Shown one piece after another: positions 10,644-22,010 of a stretch of DNA of 64,000 nucleotides; within the stretch, counting starts at the first letter, position 1; every line of letters begins with the position of its first letter. The notes beneath the pieces are model-generated. The model had not been told where the DNA came from. It saw nothing but the letters and a program-made list of their open reading frames with translations, and searched no databases. The stretch spans positions 9,664,730-9,728,729 of the forward strand of contig OY811975.1 of the NCBI GenBank assembly GCA_963681505.1, given 5' to 3'. The DNA comes from Eunapius fragilis. Taxonomy: Eukaryota > Porifera > Demospongiae > Spongillida > Spongillidae. The translations under genes and the position numbers were made by a program.

Positions 10644-11174
10644 CGCCAAAGAACAAAACAGTACTGGTTTGGAGCGCTTCTTGTTGTTCAGCACAATTCT
10701 AACTTGTTCAGAGGCCTTCAAATCATCGAGTACAACAGAAGACAATTTGTCTTCCAAAACAAATGTCTTGTAATACGCAGTTACTTTAGAATTTGAAGTT
10801 ATTTTCTGCCGCAGAGCCTTAAACACCCACACACAAGCCTTTGACACCCCCACACACACGAGGTTTCTAGGGTGTGTGTTGGTAGGTGTTGAAATCTTGT
10901 AGTGTGTGTGTGTGTGGGTGTCAAAGGCTTGTAGGGTGTGTGGGTTTACGAAGGCTTGTGTGTGTGGGGGTGTCAAAGGCTTGTGTGTGGGTGTTTAAGG
11001 CTCTGCGGCAGAAAATAACTTCAAATTCTAAAGTAACTGCGTATTACGAGACATTTGTTTTGGAAGACAAATTGTCTTCTGTTGTACTCGATGATTTGAA
11101 GGTCTCTGAACAAGTTAGAATTGTGCTGAACAACAGGAAGCGCTCCAAACCAGTACTGTTTTTGTTCTTTGGCG
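10644..11174. repeat. 530-bp inverted repeat with a peptide-coding look in both arms
   Basis: The arms 10644-10859 and 10955-11174 are nearly perfect reverse complements. Read outward from the loop, each arm opens ITSNSKVTAYYETFVLED and SSVVLDDLKVSEQVRIVL. The loop is a GT-rich simple sequence related to the TGTGGGTGTCAAAGGCTTG repeats in the arms. It is either a palindromic duplication of an exon-like fragment or a fold-back element. The coding potential is unproven. Confidence 0.75.
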
Positions 11175-11445
11175 CCCACACACCCTATAAGCCTTCCAAA
11201 CCCAAACACACCTACAAGCTTCCAACACTCACACAAACCTTCGACACATACAACCTTTGACACCCACACACACAAACCTTCTACACCCACACACACTCTA
11301 CAATCCTCTAACACAAAACCCTATAAGCCTCAATACTTGCAAACCCCACACATCCTCCTCCAAAAAGCCACAATACGCATACACTACCTACAAGCCTCCA
11401 GCATCCCACACCACACAAAAGCTTCCACTCACCAATAATAATCAA
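11175..11445. repeat. Degenerate CACACA-rich minisatellite
   Basis: This is a CA-rich strand-asymmetric tract with imperfect 15-25 bp units (CCTTCGACAC, CTACAAGCCT). The overlapping open frames are low-complexity Thr/Pro/His and are not genes. Confidence 0.65.
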
Positions 11446-12064
11446 CCCCACATACATGTACCAACCTTGTCAGCAGTACTCGAACACAACCTACAACACT
11501 CCCTGACTATTAAACACACCATCCACAATTCATCAATGACGAGGGTGCGGATTCAAACAGGAAACAGCACGCGCGCATCAATTAGAACATACCTCGAAAT
11601 TATGTAGCTGCTGCTAACGTTATTCGCTCACTAGCGTAAGAAAACCATACCTTTTATTACAAGATACACTAGAAAAGTTCACTTACTTCTTATTCCGCCT
11701 GAAGAAATGGATGTTTGTTCTCTGCTTAAAGTAGTACCATAATGCGTATTTTGTACACGCACGCGACCCAGACAAAACAGCGATCGTGACCAAACACGAG
11801 TACCAAAATATGCCGGGGAGTGTATACTAATGGTTGAATGTTACTTACCCATACCGCTTTCTTCTGCTCCTATATGCCACTCGACGCTCGCCCGTTAAAA
11901 ATGAAAAAAATTTACGGCCGTATGGGTGCGCAATTGCGGATAATTAATCTGGCCGGAATCGGTTAAAACCTTTTACATTTTTCTGGACAAAATGAAAGCT
12001 CGGACAGTAAAACGCACAGAAGCAAATGTGTATCATCTTACCACTTTGATACAAGCAAACTGTG

Positions 12065-12098
<34 letters not shown>

Positions 12099-12805
12099 CC
12101 CCCTTGCCACCCCGCGCATCCTAGATTTTAAATTCGAAAGGAGTTCCCGCTTCATAGTACGACCTTAGCGCCTGCGCAGATGCATGTTGGGCCGCGCCCA
12201 ACGATTTGAATTGTGTGTCTGCGAACGAGGCTAAAGATAAGAATTTTCTCACGTGACTGTATTTCGACATTTGTGGTAAATCGTTGCATTTCATCATTTA
12301 CATCAGAATGCAATTGTTTCAACGCCAGTTACAATGGTCCTCAATGCGTTCTATGACATTTTGTAGCATTAGCTAGATATTTGCAGCATTTAAAATAACA
12401 GCGATATCAGTTGGTGCAAAGTAATGTAAGACTGCTGTATAATTATTACTGCAGTAGTAAACCGTGGTATTTCTCTGTAGTATTCCTAACTTTTTTTCCT
12501 GTGGATTTTAGACAGCTATTATCGTAAATTCGAACGTAAATTGCACGTTCCAATATCCGATAAGGAAGTTAGCACTTCTTCCCCCATAATAAATCGTGAC
12601 CGAATAATAATATTGATAGTTAAGGCTTAATTGTGTTCATCCTGATAGCATACTTTAATTGCAACAAGTGCAGGTATATATTTTTACACAATGCCTACAT
12701 GACATATTTGCACTCCACAAAAAAGAAAAAAGAAAAGCCTTTCCTATTTTAAAATAGCACTAGTAGCAGGATGCATTACGTGCATGTAGCACCTGCTGGT
12801 TATGG
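11446..12805. other. Intergenic region with a poly-C tract
   Basis: No gene is seen. A C-run occupies 12068-12097. The region 11630-11790 has distant similarity to 39440-39620 (shared GCGTATTTTGTACACG and surrounding order), suggesting an old repeat. Part of 12640-12700 aligns with 28015-28075, which marks one edge of the segmental duplication containing the dispanin genes. Confidence 0.5.
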
Positions 12806-13689
12806 CTACAGTGCGCGAGGAAAGCGAAAATGTATTGTCAGAACGATGATCCCTATCAAGGAAATGACGTAGAACACCAGTGCAGCTATAATCAGCACAA
12901 GTGCTTTCAGCCCGCTGCGTTTAGCCTTTTCAAAGTCTCCCTTTTCTACGGCTTCCTTTGCCTGTATTGAAATAATATACCACATATGCACACATAAAAC
13001 ACGTGATGCATTGGGGGCCTATTGTATAAGATGGCTTACAGATGAGGCTGCAAACATGGCTGGGACAGTGCAACATAGAACCAACCAAGAGCCGCAGAAG
13101 AAGCACAAAAGAGTGAGGGCAATCGAGATATTGTAGGTATAGTCTGCAAGTGTTGTGATATCTGAGGTGTTGATGGTGGTGGCCTTGGGCTGGACAGTCA
13201 CTATTGTTCTGGTAACCTGCTGGTATTATGGCCACGTCACACACAGCACAAAACAACTCTACTACCTCCACCACCTCACCTGCTGCTGTGCACCTGCTAA
13301 AGAGTGAGATGAGAGATGAGTGGAAAGGGAGGGTGAATTGAAAAGGAGGAGGGGATACGCATGTAAGGGAGAAGGTGTAACACACTCTAGCCTTGCATGA
13401 TGCAGACTACCTTACCTTGGGGATAGTATGCTGGAGGTGGCTGTGCAGGGGAATATCCTGGTTGAGGAGGAATGTATCCCACGTGCCCACGTGGAGCGTT
13501 TGGAGGGTAGGCCCTTCCCTGTGGGGGGTAGGCCCCTCCCTGTGAGGGGTAGGACCCTTCTTGTGGGGGGTTGGCCCCTCCCGGTGGGTAGTACACTCCT
13601 CCTTGTGTGGGGTTGGCCCCTCGATGTGGGGGGTATGTTACCTTTTGTACGTCTGAGGTGTGCATAGTGGTGGGGACATGAAGACACAC
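12806..13689 (-). CDS. Dispanin/IFITM-like (CD225) membrane protein, copy A
   Basis: There are four exons on the - strand: 13689-13416, microexon 13293-13280, 13216-13040 and 12961-12806. All splice sites are GT-AG, and the frame is open over 206 residues. Exon 1 encodes Pro/Gly/Tyr-rich heptapeptide-like repeats (GGAYPPQ) ending PAYYPQ. The 14-nt microexon adds GAQQQ. Exon 3 has the first hydrophobic segment (about residues 126-153, ISIALTLLCFFCGSWLVLCC). Exon 4 has AKEAVEKGDFEKAKRSGLKA, the CD225-type loop, then the second membrane helix (LVLIIAALVFYVISLIGIIV) and a short tail. Two membrane segments around this loop define dispanins. Start choice: the Met at 13689 keeps the longest frame; an in-frame Met eight codons later is possible. 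Function in this animal is unknown. Confidence 0.85.
13280..13293 (-). other. 14-nt microexon of dispanin copy A
   Basis: The sequence GTGCACAGCAGCAG is bounded by AGCAG on the 5' side and GTGAGGTGG on the 3' side. Only its inclusion joins exon 1 (phase 1) to exon 3 (phase 0) without a frameshift. The paralogue has an 11-nt version at the same place (28670-28680). Confidence 0.65.
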
Positions 13690-14097
13690 TGAAAGTGCAG
13701 CCCCCGGGGTTATGGCCCACGCCCCTTGCTTGATTATGGCAACACCTTTCCCAAACGTAACATTAGTTACTATGATGCAGCTGTTATTGCTAAATATTAC
13801 AGGTAGCAGTTACATGTAACATGAGTCAAGGGATTAAAATGTCACGAATTGTGTTGTTATCACAAGCATGCAGTGTTGGTATGGTGCACTCGGTCCCTCC
13901 AGAATCGATCACAATTGTTACATGAACTTAAACATTCATACGGTAACATGAAATATATCCACGAGTCGATTGTTTTACGCATGCGCACAGTTACCTACCG
14001 TACTAGGCTTAAGTAATAGTTGCTTTAAACTACAGTTAGCTGTGTGAAGTAGTGTATTCGTATATGCGCAATGCAGCGAGACATCACACGAGTCTTG

Positions 14098-14346
14098 TAT
14101 GTTACGTAATACACATTTATCACTGCATACCGTATGTTGCTATATATATATATATTATGTATGAGCAATAAAGTTGCTCTAAATTGTATCGCGTGAGATA
14201 TGGACCCTCGGCTTCTTTCCTCCGTCGTTCGCTTTCTTCCGCTTATAGTTTTCTCGTGTCCAGCATAATGGCAACAATAGAGTTGCATTGACGTCATGCG
14301 CGTCTAGTACTTTTTGTTACGTAATACACGTCATTGTTTAGTCATT
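14098..14346. repeat. LTR-like repeat units upstream of dispanin copy A
   Basis: The unit starts TGTTACGTAATACAC, passes AATAAAGTTGCTCT and ends CTCGTG(C/T)CCAGCA. One full copy lies at 14101-14268. A second copy begins at 14311 and is interrupted at 14346; its remainder is at 15816-15883. The same tandem pair lies upstream of copy B (30070-30212 and 30273-30346). The AATAAA followed by a terminal CA resembles a short LTR, but this is inference. The units carry palindromes TTACGTAA and TGACGTCA that match bZIP binding sites. Confidence 0.45.
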
Positions 14347-15779
14347 GACTCATTGTTGTCACTTCCAGAGCATGCACTGATGTAATTGTTACAGCAATAA
14401 AAATTAGGCAAGGGAGATTTCTTAGTATATGATTCCTTGCAACAGATGACACAGGCAAAAGAGTCACGAGATTAAAGGATTTGAAGAAGACAAGCCATGG
14501 CCCTCGATACTGGCATCTTTGAGTGATGGGAAGAAATGAGGAATCCAAAGAGCAGTATGTGGCAAGACATCCACCTGGCTGACTGTACCACTACCACTTT
14601 GACCTCTCACCATCAGAATTTCGTGATGCTTTGGCTATTGGATGTCACCAACCACTATCAAAGTTGCCTGCTGACTGTGATGGATTTGGTGGAGAGTTTA
14701 ATCTTCAGGTTTCGACGATCATCCAACGGCACAATAAGATGCGAGCTGCCTTGGGTGACCTTGCATCCATTGCATTTAGGGATGTGATAAAAAAACTGAT
14801 TGTGAGAGATGCTGATCTTGTGAGATCTTTCTGCCTTGGTAGCTGGCCTTGGTGTGAGAGGAGTGTGGGCTGCCCAGGCTGAGGCATTATTTGATATTCA
14901 TGTCATGGACACCGATGCCCAGACATATACTAGCCGCACTGTTGATTCTGTTCTCCTATCAGCTGAGTTACCTGGATGCTGTTGAGGCTAGACATGCATC
15001 TTTCACCCCTTTTGTCACCTCAATTGATGGTGTCTATGCTCGTGAAGCTAACTCTATCATGAAACTGTTAGCAACAAAAGTAGCATTGAAGTGGGAAAAA
15101 CAACTAAGCGAAGTAGGTTGGCGTTTGCTATACTTTGAGCCACAGAAGAGGCAATAGAGTGAAATTGAGGAGTGCAGTTCACATGGATGATGGCGCTGGA
15201 CTATCCACATCAGCTACATCACCTAATCACGTTCTTTGACTGTCTTAGGAAGAGGTTTGCGCATTTGGATCTATCGTCCTGTGGTGTCCCGCCAAGAGCA
15301 GCTTAAAACATATATATGCCAGGTTACGTTAGTAATACCAAGGGCTCCCAGACCCTAACAATAATTTATAAATCATTTTAAAAAAATAATACTATTTTAC
15401 CCAATGCTACATATATCATCTACCAGCTGTTCTAACATATGGTTACTACGAAATCTCTATAACATGCCGCGCAATACATGGAGCGATAGTCACTACATGT
15501 TCTCGGCTTGTACGATGAGACTTGCGAGTGAACCACAATTACGGCATTGCTTTAATTGTTACTGCAAGTGATGACATTATTATCTGTACAGGCATGCAGG
15601 TTTTGTGGCGTTGCTATGTACTTTTGTGTGGGAGGTGCATACTAGCAACCAATAGGTGCTAAGCCGAGTAAATAAATACGTTACGCGGACGTGCGTTGGA
15701 AATAATAGTAGTAGATATTTTTGAAAAATATTTTTTTCATTCTGTAAAGAAATACGGAAAATAATATAGTTTAGTCATT
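14347..15779 (+). mobile_element. Inserted retroelement fragment flanked by 36-bp direct repeats
   Basis: The sequence at 14311-14346 is repeated with about four mismatches at 15780-15815, including the exact 17-mer GTCATTGTTTAGTCATT. The paralogous region near 30280 lacks the intervening 1.4 kb. The insert therefore entered after the segmental duplication. It carries the retroelement C-terminal fragment described next. Confidence 0.6.
14530..15240 (+). pseudogene. Retroelement C-terminal domain fragment
   Basis: Across several frames the + strand reads YHFDLSPSEFRDALAIGCHQ, PADCDGFGGEFNLQ, IIQRHNKMRAALGDLA, GVRGVWAAQAEALFDIHVMD and ARHASFTPFVTSIDG. These blocks, in this order, form the Cys/His and nuclease-like region after the reverse transcriptase of cnidarian and sponge retroelements. 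At least three frameshifts and one in-frame stop break it. It is a 5'-truncated copy with no reverse transcriptase. Confidence 0.65.
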
Positions 15780-15783
15780 GTTT

Positions 15784-16170
15784 TGTTATGCAATACATGT
15801 CATTGTTTAGTCATTATAAGAGTAATATGAAATAAAGTTGCCAACTTCCCTCCGTTGTTTGCTGTCGTTTCTCGTGCCCAGCATTATGGCAACGATACGC
15901 ATGATGTTAAGATGAGCGTGATGTCACATGCACTCATGATGTAGTCTCGTACCTAGACATATAAATGGTTTATACGTCTGGCGAATGTAGGTCAAATTTC
16001 GTGGCACATTGCAACAATTAATCTGTTCAGCCCACACTCACCACGCGCGCTGTTTAGTCCTCACACACTACACCACACACACTGTTCATTCATCACACAC
16101 AACCATCCACACACTTTCACTGCACAAATGCACCCATGCACATGCTACACATATATCGCACCACACAATT
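15784..16170. other. Remainder of the duplicated upstream region
   Basis: 15816-15960 matches 30292-30410 (AATAAAGTTGC, CTCGTGCCCAGC, ATACGCATGATGTTA, ATGAGCGTGA). After that the sequence becomes CA-rich. No gene is seen. Confidence 0.5.
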
Positions 16171-16171
16171 T

Positions 16172-16181
16172 TTAGTTCACA

Positions 16182-16216
<35 letters not shown>
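16172..16216. repeat. (CA)n microsatellite
   Basis: An uninterrupted CA repeat at about 16183-16215, in a CACA-rich neighbourhood. Confidence 0.9.
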
Positions 16217-16315
16217 AATAGTCCTCACCACACACACACTCTGATCAGTCCTCATCACATAACACACATTTAGTCCATAAAACACTCTAGACATGTTCAG
16301 TTCACATATGAGATG

Positions 16316-17113
16316 TGGTGTGTAGGTGTGTCCCTGGTGTGTAGGTGTGTCCCAGGTGTGTAGGTGTGTCCCTGGTGTGTAGGTGTGTCCCAGGTGTGTA
16401 GGTGTGTCCCTGGTGTGTAGGTATGTCCCTGGTGTGTAGGTGTGTCCCTGGTGTGTAGGTGTGTCCCTGGTGTGTAGGTGTGTCCCTGGTGTGTAGGTGT
16501 GTCCCTGGTGTGTAGGTGTGTCCCTGGTGTGTAGGGGTGTCCCTGGTGTGTAGGTGTGTCCCTGGTGTGTACATGTAGGTGTGTCCCTGGTGTATAAGTG
16601 TGTCCCTGGTGTGTAGGTGTGTCCCTGGTGTGTAGGTGTGTCCCTGTGTTGGTGTGTAGGTGTATCCCTGGTGTGTAGGGGTGTCCCTGGTGTGTAGGTG
16701 TGTCCCTGGTGTGTACATGTAGGTGTGACCCTGGTGTATAAGTGTGTCCCTGGTGTGTAGGTGTGTCCCAGGTGTGTAGGTGTGTCCCTGGTGTGTACAT
16801 GTAGGTGTGTCGCTGGTGTATAAGTGTGTCCCTGGTGTGTAGGTGTGTCCCTGGTGTGTAGGTGTGTCCCTGGTGTGTAGGTGTGTCCCTGGTGTGTACA
16901 TGTAGGTGTGTCCCTGGTGTGTAGGTGTGTCCCTGGTAGGTGTGTCCCTGGTGTGTAGGTGTGCCCCTGGTGTGTAGGTATGTCCCTGGTGTGTAGGGGT
17001 GTCCCTGGTGTGTAGGGGTGTCCCTGGTGTGTAGGGGTGTCCCTGGTGTGTAGGTGTGTCCCTGGTGTGTACATGTAGGTGTGTCCCTGGTGTGTAGGTG
17101 TGTCCCTAGTGTG
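16316..17113. repeat. 19-bp minisatellite, about 40 copies
   Basis: The unit is GTGTAGGTGTGTCCCTGGT, with a variant carrying the insertion ACATGTAG and another with TATAAG. The 19-bp period is not a multiple of three and the complement lacks stops, so all three - strand frames stay open for 200-300 codons of Thr/His/Pro repeat (HTYTPGTHLHTRDTPTHQG). This is a property of the repeat, not evidence of a gene. A related array in the opposite orientation lies at 19580-19760. Confidence 0.9.
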
Positions 17114-17358
17114 TTATCACAACCCAAGGTCAGACGCTAGTCGGCTAGCGCAATTGCAACCGCAAGCACTAACAACTTGACAAGTTCTCGGCAAATCCGA
17201 TCCCCTCATACATAAACATGAACAATAGAACAAGAGGTCCGTACGGCCCCGCGGGCTGGTACACAAAGTAATACCCTTCATGATGGTGGAGGGCCTCCAC
17301 TATTCTGCATGAATGGGGTAATCAACAATCATATAGCTAATGTGATTACGTAAGGTCG

Positions 17359-18296
17359 TGTTCCCAGCATTTTATGTAAGGACTGGTTCCCAGCCGTTCC
17401 CATGTATAGGTGTGTTCCTGTTTTGGTGTGTAGGTGTGCTCTCGACATTGCTTTGACTGCAAGTGCATCTTTTTATTTCCATGTCCATGTCAGTTCAAAT
17501 GCAGGCAAGTGACAAACCCACATAATTACTCAACAGTGAAGTGCATACATTCCACACCCCAAGACAAACACATACATGCAACCCATAGATTTAGCATTAA
17601 GGATTTTAAATGGTGTCATGGGCCTAACAGAGCGGTTACTCTGAAGTAGAATTTTTAAAGTTGTAACTTGAATTCATCACCATATATATGGATCTATATA
17701 GCTGAATGGTTGAACATCAGTTCACTCCCTCCACATTCATTTATTTGTACGTAGCTTGCGTGTGCTGCTGTGCTTACACTTAACTAGGCACAATAACTGA
17801 TAGCAAAAAATATATACAGTAGCAGTGACGTACTTAGGGCCTAAATACATATGGGAATAAATCTCTAAGGAATGAAACATATATGTCATATCATGTTCAT
17901 TAAGATGTGAACGCACCCATATATGGGCATTGCTTGAGGTAACATGCTTTTAAGGTACTTACATGTACATGTGGTTAACCTACTACGTTCGGGCGATGTA
18001 CTGCTTAAATTTCATAAGCCAGAATTAGAAATTACCCAATGTTGTTGAGACAGTGTTTATTCAGTATTGGTTTGAAATATTGGTATGGCTTTTAAACCAG
18101 TCACATTTTGAACTGATGGTTTGACAAAAATTTGTTGACATATCAACCAAATTCATTATTATTAGGCATTTCCAAAGCAACTGTTTATTTAAGGCTAAGA
18201 AAGAAAGCCTTGAACTCATCGAGATTTTTGTTTGAACTACCCGGAACCTGCATGGAATATGTTCGCCAAATCCACCTGAATATATATTTTTCTTTT
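17359..18296. repeat. 1-kb tandem duplication, unit 1
   Basis: The unit runs from TTCCCAGCATTTTATGTAAG to GTTCGCCAAATCCACCTG. It is repeated at 18384-19344 with about 90% identity (offset about 1,025 bp). A third, more diverged partial copy lies at 19915-20165 (GTTCATTAA, ATGTGAAC, CCCATATATGGGCATTGCTT). No coding frame is conserved between copies. Confidence 0.85.
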
Positions 18297-18383
18297 CCTG
18301 TGCACAGGTAGGTATTTAAATGGCTAAATTTTATGTAGTGATGTGTCCATAGACCGCAGACATATTTCATTCAGTGCCCCCTG

Positions 18384-19344
18384 TGTTCCCAGCATGTTGT
18401 GGAAGGACTGGTTCCCAGCCGTTCCCATGTATAGGTGTGCTCTTGTGTTGGTGTGTAGGTGTGCTCTTGACGTTGCTTTGACAGCAAGTGCAAGTGCATC
18501 TTTGTATTTCCTTATCCATGTCACTTCAAATACAGGCAAGTGACAAACCAACATAATTACTCAACTGTGAAGTGCATACATTCCACACACCGAGACAAAC
18601 ACATACATGCAAGCCCATCGATTTAGCATTAAGGAATTTAAATGGTGTCGTGGGCCTAACAGAGCGGTTACTCTGAAGTAAAGTTGTAACTTGAATTTAT
18701 CACCATATATGGACCTATGTAGCCGAATGGTTGAACATCAGTTAACTCCCTTCACATTCCTGGAAGCATTTATTTGTACATAGCTTGCGTGTGCTGCTGT
18801 GCTCACACTTAGCTAGGCACAATACACTGATTGCAAATATATACATACATGTAACAACAGTACGTAAGTGCAGTAGTGACGTACTTAGGGCCTAGATGCA
18901 TATGGGAATAAATCGCTAAGGGTTTCAATACAAATAAAACATATATGTCATATCATGTTCATTAAGATGTGAACACGCCCATACATGGGCATTGCTTGAG
19001 GTACCATGCTTGCATGGTACTTACATGTACATGTGGTTTAGGACCTAAACCTACTCACATTCGGCCGGCGTACTGCTAAAATTTCATTAGCCGGATTTAG
19101 TAATTACCTAATGTTAGTATTAATTCAGTATTGGTTTGAAATATTGATATAGCTTTTAAACCAGCCACATTTTGAACTGATGGTCTGACAAAAATAACCA
19201 AATTCATTATTATTAGGGATTTCCAAAGCAACTGTTTATTCAAGGCTAAGAAAGAAAGCCTTGAACTCATCGGGATTTTTGTTTGAACTACCTGGAACCT
19301 GCATGGAATTTGTTCGCCAAATCCACCTGGATATTTTTCATTTC
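18384..19344. repeat. 1-kb tandem duplication, unit 2
   Basis: Second copy of the preceding unit. It ends directly in a C-run and a (CA)n tract (19346-19450), so the microsatellite sits at the duplication boundary. Confidence 0.85.
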
Positions 19345-19372
19345 CCCCCCCCCCCCCCTCCCCCCCCACACA

Positions 19373-19457
<85 letters not shown>

Positions 19458-19460
19458 ACG
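19345..19460. repeat. Poly-C tract followed by (CA)n microsatellite
   Basis: C-rich homopolymer at 19346-19367 (interrupted once by T), then about 45 CA units to 19460. The Cys/Val and Thr/His open frames across it are spurious. Confidence 0.9.
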
Positions 19461-19579
19461 GAATCCTAAAGCATTCGCCTGGACTCCTATAAGGAAGATA
19501 ACACTCTGCTAGGGTAATGCAAGAACACTTGAGTGGGGTGGAAACATTCTGCAGGAAGGAAACTTGTTACGAATAGGGA

Positions 19580-19760
19580 CACACCTACACACCAGGGACA
19601 CATGTACACACCTGAGACACACCTACACACCAGGGGCACATGTACACCTGAGACACACCTACACACCAGGGGCACATGTACACCTGAGACACACCTACAC
19701 ACCAGGGGTACATGTACACCTGAGACACACCTACACACCACAAGCACTTGTACACACCTG
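19580..19760. repeat. 31-bp minisatellite
   Basis: About six copies of a unit containing ACACCTACACACCAGGGGCA and CATGTACACCTGAGAC. It is the reverse-strand relative of the 16.3-17.1 kb array. Confidence 0.8.
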
Positions 19761-19914
19761 AGCTGAGACATCTATGGAACGTAGTGGGGTTGCAATATAA
19801 TAGCCACTGATGTTGGACAGGCTGGCATATAGACAAACTACCCTTTGTTGTAGAAATAACTCAAGTGATCACTAAGGTTAATTGTTGGTCCTCAAGGTTC
19901 AATACAAGAGACTG

Positions 19915-20165
19915 CCGCGAGTGCATTGGTGACATACTAAGGGCCTGGAGCCGAGAGATGCGACATAAATAAAATCGCTATAAAGGGTTACTGTATATAT
20001 TGTGTCATGTTCATTAACATGTGAACTCGCCCATATATGGGCATTGCTTGGTTTAGGGTCCTAAACCATATTGAATAGTTCAGAACCTAAACTCTCATGT
20101 TCTAAAATTTTCATAATCCGAACTCTGAAATTTTCAGATGTTATTGAGATAGTGTTGTGTATACA
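19915..20165. repeat. Diverged third copy of the 1-kb duplication
   Basis: Shares ordered words with 17825-18060 and 18870-19110 (GTGACATACTAAGGGCCT, TGTTCATTAA, GGGCATTGCTTG, GTCCTAAACC). It is about 70% similar by eye. Confidence 0.55.
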
Positions 20166-20248
20166 GTATCCCTATCCCCCCCCCCCCCCCCCCCCCCCCC
20201 CCCATACCATGGGGGTTGATATGAGGGTAGAGTACATGTGGGAAGCAT

Positions 20249-20926
20249 AGTGATGTTAGGCTATAGGGACTTGTGTTCCTAGTGATTGCCTCAACCCAAA
20301 CTCATTATAGAAGGTGGTTTATGTCAACTATACCCCCCAGCAGTTATTAACGGAATACACCATGGGGGTTGGAGATTGATATGAGGCAAGAGGGTAGGGT
20401 GTCTTTTGCGCGGTGTACAGAAAATAAATTTATTCACGTTCTGCAAGTTTAACATCCCTTTTACATTTGACAGTGCATGCTCGTTGTACATGTCCTTTGG
20501 AGCTTGGCCCGAAATTGCGAAGGTAAAATTATTTTCCTTTTGTCCCAAGCCAGAGCTTCAAATTTCAAAGCGAAGCTATTTGATCGCAATATATACGCGT
20601 GGTTGCCATGCACTAACTACGCGTACAGCGCTCGAATAGCTTCACTTTGACGCTCTGGCTTCAGACCGGAGAAAAAGAATTAGAACTTGGCAATTTCGGG
20701 CCAATCTCTAAATGATCTGTGCAACGAGCGTGCACCGTCAAATGTAAAAGGGATGATAAACTGGCAGAACGTGAATAAACGTATTTTCTGTACGCCGCAG
20801 TAGACAAATGCCCCCGCGGGGTACATTTAAAAACTGCTGGGAGGGGTATAGTGGACATAAACCACCTTCTAATGAGTTCAATCAAAGAGAGGCGATCGCT
20901 AGGAACAAAAACCTTAGCTTAACATC
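20249..20926. mobile_element. Fold-back element with about 320-bp arms
   Basis: The left arm (20249-20590) and right arm (20600-20926) are diverged reverse complements: GTTCCTAG.GAT.GCCTC, GAAGGTGGTTTATGTC, CCAGCAGTT and TTCACGTTCTGC recur inverted. The arms are about 85% identical. Only short spurious frames exist. A C-run lies just outside the left arm (20177-20203). Confidence 0.75.
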
Positions 20927-21369
20927 ACTACGAATAGAAAACCCAAGGTTAACATGAGGGTGGGTTGATATAGGGGTATGAATTCTGTTTTATTCGAAAC
21001 TACTTACCGTCCGCAAAATAAATCCACAATTATAGACCACAAAGCCACATGTTGTTATATAAGTCCGTTCAACTAATGGTGTCTGCAAACACTACGACCC
21101 TTCGTTGGTGCGAAGACAATGACATGCCTTTTATCATTGTTTGTTTAATGTACAAGCTCATCCATAATTATATTTCGCCGTAAGAAGGCGGATTACGATG
21201 ACATGGCATTAGATCAGCGTTATTACCACAGATATAGATTTATTCAAGATTTAACTACTTCGAACTTACCATTCATTTAAACCGTGATATGCATGGCCAC
21301 TTAATGTAGTACAAGCTAGTTTGACATATATAACAAGGAATATGTCAAACATCGCCTAAATATGCCTGA
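20927..21369. other. No recognisable feature
   Basis: AT-rich sequence without open frames, splice-bounded segments or repeats that I could match elsewhere in the window. Confidence 0.4.
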
Positions 21370-22010
21370 GCACTTTATATACCGTACATTTCATTAGCCC
21401 TATATACATTTTATTAGCCCTATACAAAAGCGTTGCCGTTCTTTCTCTTACAAAGGTCTACAAAGATATCTCGCAGCTGATTAGGATCCGTTGCTATACA
21501 TCAAACGTGAGCAGCAAGAGCCCCTTAAAGTGTCTAAGCCAGCCACTATCAGTATTAAAATTAAATGGCGGTTTCAACTCCTGAAAGATAAACAAAATCC
21601 TGCAACGATCCTCGGAGTCGGATCATCCCCTATCCATGCATGCATGCGCTCAAATGGGAGTTCCCTTTCGCGGCACTGACGCATCCCGCTGCCAGCTGCA
21701 GACGGCCGCCATCCAACCTACGTGTACGCTAAGGCTATATATAATCTTATACACAGAGACATGCCCCAACTCACCTTCCATCAGTTTCGGCACCACAGTT
21801 GGGGGCGGATTCAAGATTACACTGCAATGGGTGGGTAGTAATTAATCATGCATGGCTAGCTCGGGATGTGATTTATAGATGAAGAGGCTCCAAGCAATGA
21901 AGGGGTTGCAGCTAGTCAAACTCGACAGATTAAATAATGAACACTGTTGTTATGCGTGCAAGTGTCAAAATGGGTAAATAATTAGCGGAACTAGCATTGC
22001 ATTCCATCAG
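21370..22010. repeat. Segmental duplication block, copy 1
   Basis: Matches 30855-32460 in order: TCTTACAAAGGTCTACAAAG, CGCGGCACTGACGCATCCCG, CTTATACACAGAGACATGCC, CACCTTCCATCAGTTTCGGC, GGGTAAATAATTAG. In the second copy an extra 650 bp (30970-31620) and a GT microsatellite are inserted. On the - strand both copies can encode MNPPPTVVPKLMEG up to a good donor (GTGAGTT). This could be a first exon, but no partner exon was identified. Confidence 0.75.

Noticed and set aside
10886-11260. 124-codon + strand frame considered as a gene
   Set aside because: It starts in a GT-rich loop, crosses one arm of the inverted repeat and ends in a CA-rich repeat; only the arm portion looks protein-like.
16172-17127. 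Three overlapping - strand open frames of 199-300 codons
   Set aside because: All come from the 19-bp minisatellite; they encode the same Thr/His/Pro repeat in every frame and have no start context or splice support.
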